Assembly: GCA_031841125.1 (NCBI GenBank)
Contig: CM063109.1
Location: forward strand, 26,879,321-26,943,320
DNA: 64,000 nt
Direction of reading: 5' to 3'
Source: Acanthococcus lagerstroemiae
Lineage: Eukaryota > Arthropoda > Insecta > Hemiptera > Eriococcidae
In this document: positions 57,480 to 64,000 of the stretch, one piece after another
Layout: each line of letters opens with the position of its first letter
How positions within the stretch are numbered: position 1 is the first letter of the stretch
Notes under the pieces: model-generated
Database searches by the model: none
Told to the model about the DNA's origin: nothing
Seen by the model: only the letters and a program-made list of their open reading frames with translations
Made by a program: the position numbers and the translations under genes

Positions 57480-58217
57480 GTACAACGTGGTAAAATTAAT
57501 TTTCTTCTCAAACGGTCGGCTCGGCTTCGGGATCCTGATTTCTAATAATTATTGGATTCGGACCTAACGACAAACATAAAACAAACGTTTGTCGTCAGTC
57601 TAAGAAATAACGAAAAGGAGAAAAGGATACGGCCCCAAAGGGCAAACGTTCGAGTTTTTCGAACGGAATTCTAGCTTGAATTCTACAGGCCCCAAAGGGC
57701 GAATGTTCGAGGAAATCGAACGGAATTCCACGAGGAATTCAAATTATTACGATCGACACGAATTTGCATCGATAAATTCAACTCAAATTTGTTGACTGGT
57801 GATGATGACTTTGGCAAAACTTGTCCGAAACGAATTACGTAAATTACGTAAATACGAGAACTACACGTTCTAGATTTCTTAGATGTCAATACATTTACTG
57901 TCTATACTACTGACAATACTACTGACAATACTACTGACCTGTACATCCATAACTTCCTCGTCGGTCATCTTTTCCAAATTTCGGCGCAGTTCGTAAGTAA
58001 CTCAAAAAGCAACTGACCGGAGAGGCTCGATGAAAGCTTAAACGAAGACGTTACTTTCCCTTGCTAAGCACAGCCAATTATTTATTTATTTATTTTTCCA
58101 CCCTCAAATCTATACCAGCCAAATATTTCCACCATCACCGTCAACCTGACGTATTCTTCAACGAAGTGAAGGAAACGTGAACGGAGTTGAAGTCGAAAAT
58201 TTAAGAAATTTTCGACA
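57480..58217 (-). repeat. 3' LTR of the BEL/Pao element
   Basis: On the minus strand the LTR begins TGTCGAAAATTT at 58217, directly after a polypurine tract. It contains an 11-bp-arm palindrome at its start (GTCGAAAATTT against AAATTTTCGAC), a (TAAA/AATA) run near 58080-58095 and two GGCCCCAAAGGGCGAA-type blocks near 57640-57715. The right boundary is supported by comparison with the two LTR pieces at 10336-11547. The lower boundary (about 57460-57500) is approximate because the matching LTR is outside the window. Confidence 0.75.
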
Positions 58218-58228
58218 CTCCGGCCCCC
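58218..58228 (-). promoter_or_regulatory. Polypurine tract of the BEL/Pao element
   Basis: GGGGGCCGGAG on the minus strand abuts the LTR start and lies 8 bp past the gag-pol stop. The damaged copy at 10325-10335 has GGGGCTGGAG in the same place. It would prime plus-strand DNA synthesis. Confidence 0.7.
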
Positions 58229-58235
58229 AAAAATT

Positions 58236-61200
58236 TCACTCACTAGAGTGAACAGATTCGGGGCTAGGAGGTGAAACCTCAAGGGGAAAGAGATGGTTCA
58301 CACTTCTTTGAACCGTTCTACCATTCGTATGAACATGTGCCACTGCTAGTCTCTGGTCAACTTTGACAATCTTACCAAATTTCCAGTCAGTCCTCACTGC
58401 TGAAGGCTCTTTGATAAGAACTATATCTCCCTTTCTGGGAACAAAAGGAGATGACCCTTTTTTAGGAGGGTGAATAGAAGTATGTCTTTCACGTAAAGAT
58501 AAAAGATACAAACTTCTAAAGGCAGACCAAAAGGCCTCCACTACCCCTAATGTATGTCTCCAAGAGCTAATCAAATTATTAGAATTGGATGACAACATCT
58601 GGGTTTGAACTCCAAGAGTTGAATTGACATTACATGTCCTTAACCTCAAAAAATGATTCGGTGTCAGAGGAGTGAGTAACTCATCTGATACGTATGTCAG
58701 AGGTCTACTATTTATGGTGTCCTCAATTTGACACAAAGCTGTACTCAGCTCCACATAGTCTAGCAATTCTAAACCATATGTCTTTTTCAAACACTTCTTC
58801 ACGAGCGAAACCAAACGTTCATAAGCTCCTCCACACCATGGAGAATAGTTTGGAATGAAATGCCATTGAATATTATTGCTAGTGACGAACTGATTGACTC
58901 GAGCGTCATTCAGTTGAACTGATGTACCAACAAGTGGTTGTACAAAAGTAAAATTCGAAGCATTGTCACTAACAATAAATTTCGGAACCCCTCTTCGACT
59001 CACAAATCGATTGAGAGTCAAAAGGAATTCATTAGCGGACAGGTTTCTGGACAACTCTAAGTGCACCGCCCGTGTCACTAGGCAAGTGAAAAGAGCTCCA
59101 TACACCTTGACTATGTCTCCGAGACTGTTTCGAATATTTAGATAACCAAAATAATCTAATCCAGTATGGAGAAAAGGAGATGCTTCCGCAACTCTGACTA
59201 AAGGTAGAGGAGGTATGGGAGGTAACTTGTAACTACCACCGTACCACCTTGTACAAACTTTGCAAAAGTGAAGCACTGACTTAACTTTAGCTCTTCCTTT
59301 AACGATCCAAAAACGTTCCCTGATTTTAGCTAGCAAATGATTACACCCAATATGGTGATTCTCAATATGTAGCTTCCGAATGTAAACGGCCGTGAGAGGA
59401 CTGTCTCTCGGCAAAAGAATGGGATGTATTGTATCCCACGGTAAAGAAGCATTCTGTAAACGCCCTCTACATCTAATGAGCCCATGATCATCTAAGAACA
59501 AATCTAGTTGAAAATTAGGCTGAATTTTCTTCTTTAGGCTCTCGCCTTCGGAAGAAAAATATTTCTTTTGAAGTTCTAACAAAATAAATCGTTCTGAGAT
59601 CTGATACACATCAGTCTCAGAAAAATGAGAATATCTGGATCGGAATACAGTAAGAAGAATAAATCGAAAAACTTTCGAAATTAATCTCACATACTTATTC
59701 CAACAAGAAAAACGATTTTCGAATTCATCGGTTAAACGACCAGTGTACACTGGTTTACTCGCCACCAGATTAGCCACCGGAGCGAGTCTAGAGACTTCTG
59801 ATGCGTTAGAAGTCTGAAATACCTCAGTATTGCAAGGAGGCAATGGCCAAAGTTTTTCACTGAGAAGCCACTTAGGACCATGCCACCATAACTTATTCTC
59901 TTTCAAAAGAGAAGCTTTCATACCCCGAGAGGCAATGTCAGCCGGATTATCGTGAGTAGGGACATACCGCACGATAATATCAGGAGTTCTCCTGATTTCA
60001 TCTAACCTGTTCTTCACAAAAATGGGTTGAATGGCCGAGGAACTCAACCATTGGAGTACTGTGGTTGCATCAGTCCACAGTATCACCTTATCTATGGGGA
60101 CAGAAAACAATGACTTCAAGAAATTTGCAGTCCGTTTTCCAATCCATACTGCCAAGAGTTCCAATCTAGGAATACTCATTCCCTTAATTGGAGCTATACG
60201 AACTTTGCTGAAAACCAAAGTTGATTCGGGCTGACAAGATCCGTCACCCGACCGATATAAATAAGCACAACACGCGAATGCTGCCTTTGACGCATCACAA
60301 AAAATATGAAGCGTGAACGTTCCCTCTCCAGAAACTGACCAATATTTGCGCGGGAACTTAATCTCGGCAATCTCCTTGGCTTCAACAACTAACTTTGTCC
60401 ATTTTGCTTCTAAATCCGTTGGCAGAACTTCGTCCCAATTCAATTTCAGTTTCCAACAATTTTGCATGAACAACTTCAATTGAAGGGTTGAAGGTGATAC
60501 AAGACCAAGAGGGTCAAAAATTGCTGCCGTGAATTTTAAAACACTACGCTTTGTAGGTTTTCCGATCAACTCATCTAAACTAGATCGAATTGATAAAATG
60601 TCAGACTTTGGATTCCAATTCAATCCTAAAATCGAAATGTTACCAACAGTCTGACAAACTGAATCTTTAGGAATTGCTTCCATAAAAGATTGATCATTGG
60701 AAATCCAATCACGTAAGTTGAAACTAGCCTCTCGCATCTTCGGCATTACTGACTCATACAGCTGAACTGCTGACAGAGTATCTGGTACACTGAGTACCAA
60801 ATTATCAACATAAAAACACTGACTCGCTAAGATGTGCCATTGATTAATGGAAACTGACGCTGTTAAAAGTTCTTGGAGAACCATGTTTAACAGAAAGGGT
60901 GAAGATATGACCCCAAAAGGGACACGAGCAAAACGAAAAATTATCAAATTTTCCCGGTCAAGCGGTTTTGCTATATCTTTTACCCATATAAAACGAACGG
61001 AATCTCGATCCACTTCATTGAGACCGATCATCAAAAATGCCTTTTCGATGTCAGAGGTGAGAGCCACAGGATGAACTCTAAAATTCAACAACAACTCCAC
61101 TACATTTTTGGTCAACACAGGACCAGCATGTAGCATGTCATTCAAACTATGACCAGACTTTGTTTTCGCTGACGCATCGTAAACGACGCGTAATTTGTTT

Positions 61201-63395
61201 TTCTGGAAAATCGGCCTATGAGGCAAGTAATGGACTACGGAATTGGACTCACGAGGAGCCCTCTCTATGATGCTTAATGCTTCAAGATCAAGAAAATACT
61301 TGTCGCATTGGTGAAGAACTTCTTCTGAAGATCTGTCAACTAAAGATCTTAAACGTGCCATGCACATTCTGTAATTTGACTCGAGTGAGTGATTGACCTG
61401 TTTCCAAGGCCATCTTACTACGAACCGATGATTCTCAAATCGAACAGTTTCTCGAAATTCTCTCATGACGCTGTCATCAGTGTCATCTGACTCGGAAACT
61501 TTGATCCCAAGAGCTTCAAGAGACCAAAATTTTTCCAAGTTAGGAATCGTTGGATCAGAAACAAGACCTTGTTTAGTTTTCACAGAACAAAGTAAAGAGG
61601 TGGAAGGATGTGAACTCAAACTCACCAGTGAATTCTCATCTAAATGAGAAGAGTTTATCCGACCAGACGGAATCCATCCGAAGAAGGATTTCAATAAAAC
61701 AACCTCAGAAGGAAGTTTCATTACTTGACCAACATCAATTACGCTATGATAAAGATCATTACCAATGAGAATTTCAAAATTCTCCTGCTCGTGTTCGAAG
61801 ATGTTTGGATCTGCGTAAGACAGATGAGGAGGTAAAACATTTACCACTGAGTCCACCGCAGGGGCGGACTGAAAACGACCAGTTATACAGTTAGTCGTTT
61901 GCATTCGGAATGATCGCTCTATCGAACGACCATTTTTCAAAGTGACCAGAACCTCTGAAGTACTGACAAAATCAGTTTCATCAGAGTTGAACTTGCAAAT
62001 AGCAATACTTTTCTTTTTTCCCAGACTAAGATTCAACCGATGCGCTAAACTCGATTGAATGTAAGAATAGGTACTGCCTTGGTCTATGAAACCGCGGACA
62101 GGTACAAATCCATCTACACCTTTAGCTAAGCAAGAAAAGGATAGTAAAAATATACCTTTGCTTTTCTTCTCAGCCGTTTTCCCCTTCTTCTGTATGTATG
62201 ATGCACACAAAGGTACCGAGTGGCCCAAAGCCTTACAGTATGCGCACTTAGACAACTTCTTCGAGCACAGCTTAGCCTGATGTCCAGTCTGCATACACAA
62301 GAAACACAGGCGTTTCCGGTTGATCCTCTCCTTTCGTTCAGAGATTGAAGGAAATTTCCTACAATCTTGGCTGGGGTGAGCGAGGCCACAAAAAATACAA
62401 ATTATTTTCTTAACGGCAGCAGACGCACCCACTAGAGCAGCCGCAGTAGAGATCGAAGACATGGAAAGCGTGGACTCGGAGAGAGAAGAAGAAGAAGAAG
62501 AAGACACACTAGACTTCTTAAAATGACTGACTATCATTTCGTCAATACGAATAACAGCAGAGATTGATTCAAGTAACTGATCTATTGAATACTGAGTTTC
62601 CTCAAAATTGGTGATAAGTTTATCCATACTACGTCGAAGAGTAGTCATGGAAAACTTCTGAATCGCCAAAGTTTTGAGATACTCTTGATCAATGTCAGTG
62701 CCTACATTCGACAAATTCGTAAGGATTTTTCGAATCTGATCCAGGTTATTACGTTCATCTTCGGCATTCGAGGCAGGTTTGATCTCGTTGAATTCAGCGT
62801 AATAAATGGAAACCAATCGCTTTGGACAACCGAATCGCTCTTTGATTTGGTTGATGGCTTTCTGGTAGTTGTCGGCGGTGATGGAATACCCATCAATGGC
62901 ACCTTTCGCCTTTCCTTTCAGAGAATGGTTAAGGTACATGAACTTTTCCGTGTCATTGTAAGCAGGATTCAGGTGAACGGAAACTTCAAACTGCTCCCAC
63001 CAGCTACGCCACTGCTTCAGATCGCCGCTGAAACTGGACTGTTTTAGTTTTTCCAGCTTGAGTCCACTCCTGTTATGTGAACTCTGAGACGAACCAACTG
63101 CTAAAACTGATCGACCATTACCACGCCCAGAAACATCAGATGCCTCAACGAAAGACGAATCTACATCCAACGCACCTAAATAGAGCTTTGCACTGTCTAA
63201 AGCTGTCCTGATCACTTGCTCGACTATGTCAAGATTAGTCTGGTCAATTTCGACTAACTTGACATCCTCCTGAAGCGATAAAGCGAGGGCTTCTAACTCT
63301 TTTGCCCTGGCTCTCAAGTCGTCCACGTTACCACTCTTCATAATAGCCTCTAAGAGAGTAACCTTCGCATTAAGAAGTTGAACCCTCAAGTTCAA
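58236..63395 (-). CDS. BEL/Pao LTR retrotransposon gag-pol polyprotein, 1719 codons, uninterrupted
   Basis: Residues 1-95 are helical; 125-290 hold the gag core (FSGDLKQWRSWWEQFEVSVH); 333-398 contain three CCHC-like knuckles (CIFCGLAHPSQDC, CFLCMQTGHQAKLC, CAYCKALGHSVPLC). The aspartic protease has FIDQGST (about 436-442). RT runs from about 715 to 900 with SDIEKAF, VPFGVISSPF and YVDN (863-866), where many relatives have YVDD. RNase H shows FCDAS (about 1032), RLELLA, WTDAT (about 1107) and NPADIASRG. Integrase has the HHCC zinc site (about 1343-1381) and catalytic D in LDYFG (1414), D in SDNASN (1477) and E in GGAYERL (1526), followed by the BEL-type C-terminal domain. There is no envelope gene. 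Codon 1 of this span is TTG; the first in-frame ATG is codon 19. The frame opens only 15 codons further upstream, at 63440. The element may be recently active. Confidence 0.95.
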   Translation of the reverse strand: MNLRVQLLNAKVTLLEAIMKSGNVDDLRARAKELEALALSLQEDVKLVEIDQTNLDIVEQVIRTALDSAKLYLGALDVDSSFVEASDVSGRGNGRSVLAVGSSQSSHNRSGLKLEKLKQSSFSGDLKQWRSWWEQFEVSVHLNPAYNDTEKFMYLNHSLKGKAKGAIDGYSITADNYQKAINQIKERFGCPKRLVSIYYAEFNEIKPASNAEDERNNLDQIRKILTNLSNVGTDIDQEYLKTLAIQKFSMTTLRRSMDKLITNFEETQYSIDQLLESISAVIRIDEMIVSHFKKSSVSSSSSSSLSESTLSMSSISTAAALVGASAAVKKIICIFCGLAHPSQDCRKFPSISERKERINRKRLCFLCMQTGHQAKLCSKKLSKCAYCKALGHSVPLCASYIQKKGKTAEKKSKGIFLLSFSCLAKGVDGFVPVRGFIDQGSTYSYIQSSLAHRLNLSLGKKKSIAICKFNSDETDFVSTSEVLVTLKNGRSIERSFRMQTTNCITGRFQSAPAVDSVVNVLPPHLSYADPNIFEHEQENFEILIGNDLYHSVIDVGQVMKLPSEVVLLKSFFGWIPSGRINSSHLDENSLVSLSSHPSTSLLCSVKTKQGLVSDPTIPNLEKFWSLEALGIKVSESDDTDDSVMREFRETVRFENHRFVVRWPWKQVNHSLESNYRMCMARLRSLVDRSSEEVLHQCDKYFLDLEALSIIERAPRESNSVVHYLPHRPIFQKNKLRVVYDASAKTKSGHSLNDMLHAGPVLTKNVVELLLNFRVHPVALTSDIEKAFLMIGLNEVDRDSVRFIWVKDIAKPLDRENLIIFRFARVPFGVISSPFLLNMVLQELLTASVSINQWHILASQCFYVDNLVLSVPDTLSAVQLYESVMPKMREASFNLRDWISNDQSFMEAIPKDSVCQTVGNISILGLNWNPKSDILSIRSSLDELIGKPTKRSVLKFTAAIFDPLGLVSPSTLQLKLFMQNCWKLKLNWDEVLPTDLEAKWTKLVVEAKEIAEIKFPRKYWSVSGEGTFTLHIFCDASKAAFACCAYLYRSGDGSCQPESTLVFSKVRIAPIKGMSIPRLELLAVWIGKRTANFLKSLFSVPIDKVILWTDATTVLQWLSSSAIQPIFVKNRLDEIRRTPDIIVRYVPTHDNPADIASRGMKASLLKENKLWWHGPKWLLSEKLWPLPPCNTEVFQTSNASEVSRLAPVANLVASKPVYTGRLTDEFENRFSCWNKYVRLISKVFRFILLTVFRSRYSHFSETDVYQISERFILLELQKKYFSSEGESLKKKIQPNFQLDLFLDDHGLIRCRGRLQNASLPWDTIHPILLPRDSPLTAVYIRKLHIENHHIGCNHLLAKIRERFWIVKGRAKVKSVLHFCKVCTRWYGGSYKLPPIPPLPLVRVAEASPFLHTGLDYFGYLNIRNSLGDIVKVYGALFTCLVTRAVHLELSRNLSANEFLLTLNRFVSRRGVPKFIVSDNASNFTFVQPLVGTSVQLNDARVNQFVTSNNIQWHFIPNYSPWCGGAYERLVSLVKKCLKKTYGLELLDYVELSTALCQIEDTINSRPLTYVSDELLTPLTPNHFLRLRTCNVNSTLGVQTQMLSSNSNNLISSWRHTLGVVEAFWSAFRSLYLLSLRERHTSIHPPKKGSSPFVPRKGDIVLIKEPSAVRTDWKFGKIVKVDQRLAVAHVHTNGRTVQRSVNHLFPLEVSPPSPESVHSSE

Positions 63396-64000
63396 ATCAG
63401 ATCCGCTCCCTTCATTCTGTAAAGGATAACGGATAAAGAATTAGAGACGATTTCTAATTAATCAACAACGTCAAAAAGGAGAAGAAACGAGATCCTTTGG
63501 AGCAACTGATATGGAATTCGACTTCGGAGGATCCTCACAATACAAAACTGAGAGTGCTGACCCGCTGTGACAGAGATTTCAGTATTGGTACTGTCATAAC
63601 CCAATACCTAAGTTGAGCACGACTTTTTCAAGTCTCATATACTACTATGGCAATAGTACGTTAACTGAACCATCACAAATGCACACAGAGAAAGTTTTCT
63701 GTATATAGACGTACTTTCAGTTTTTCTCCATACAAGGCGTGCGCCTACTAAGGCGTATGAAGCTAAACCCGTAGCTGTCCAATAGCTGTGAGGGTAGTTC
63801 TTGTAACCTTCGCGTCTGAAGCCATAGAACGCCGCACTACAAGAACAGGAAAATAAACCTCACACATTACGTGTATAGAGGTACGCGAAATCTGACTGAA
63901 ACGGCCATCGAGGATCACAGATGTTTCAGATGATGAACCACAGGGACATTCACCTTGCTGTGAAGATGGCTAGACTCATAGACTAAACAATTTATGAGCC
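63396..64000 (-). other. BEL/Pao 5' leader with possible splice acceptor
   Basis: This stretch does not resemble the 3' LTR, so the 5' LTR must lie beyond 64000 and the leader is at least 550 bp. On the minus strand an in-frame stop at 63441-63443 is followed by a pyrimidine tract and TTATCCTTTACAG ending at 63417, an acceptor-like site in phase with gag. An ATG at 63825 opens a short frame (MASDAK then VTRTTL) with a weak AAG|GTTACA donor after six codons that would also be in phase. Spliced gag expression is possible but not shown. Confidence 0.45.

Noticed and set aside
63440..64000. 5' LTR of the BEL/Pao element
   Set aside because: No stretch resembles the 3' LTR (no TGTCGAAAATTT start, no GGCCCCAAAGGG blocks), so the 5' LTR must lie outside the window.

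Overview
The window looks like AT-rich animal nuclear DNA, most likely from an arthropod. It has no compact prokaryotic gene layout. Long stretches are non-coding, microsatellites are common, and almost every recognisable coding sequence belongs to a transposable element. The mixture of R1-clade, Jockey-like and RTE-clade non-LTR retrotransposons, a BEL/Pao LTR retrotransposon, hAT and Tc1/mariner remnants and many short inverted-repeat elements is typical of insect genomes. The species cannot be named from the sequence.

Layout. 1-1431: GC-rich, open R1-clade reverse transcriptase on the minus strand, running off the left edge. 2150-3190: decayed Jockey-like reverse transcriptase. 5197-5664: unassigned lysine/arginine-rich ORF. 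6960-8110: decayed R1-clade fragment behind a (GA)n tract. 9621-11627: broken BEL/Pao 3' end with two LTR pieces in opposite orientation, bracketed by a direct repeat. 12200-12920: diverged repeats around a tRNA-like (SINE-type) sequence. 18857-19740: element with TA-flanked inverted ends. 20232-21850: RTE remnant broken by a mariner fragment and a foldback element. 27469-28610: about 170-bp tandem array. 31840-32640: another R1-clade fragment. 35690-40320: an old minus-strand RTE copy split by a small inverted-repeat element that is itself split by a nearly full-length plus-strand RTE. 41507-47178: hAT-type miniature elements, an RTE tail and a hAT transposase remnant. 49985-53090: 3.1-kb degenerate minisatellite of about 30 bp. 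53117-53422: GC-rich retrotransposed fragment. 55530-57347: two more hAT-type miniature elements. 57480-64000: BEL/Pao element with an uninterrupted 1719-codon gag-pol, entering from the right edge.

Host coding sequence is scarce. The best candidate is an internal exon at 54694-54917 (+) with good acceptor and donor sites; ORFs at 43770-44099 (-) and 5197-5664 (-) are weaker. The window probably lies in intronic or intergenic DNA of a large, repeat-rich genome.

No novel defence, metabolic or regulatory system was found. The points of interest are the nested insertions that can be read from target-site duplications and paralogous empty sites, the two degenerate tandem arrays, the recurrence of (GA)n next to R1-clade fragments, and the unusual 5' end of the BEL/Pao gag-pol frame.
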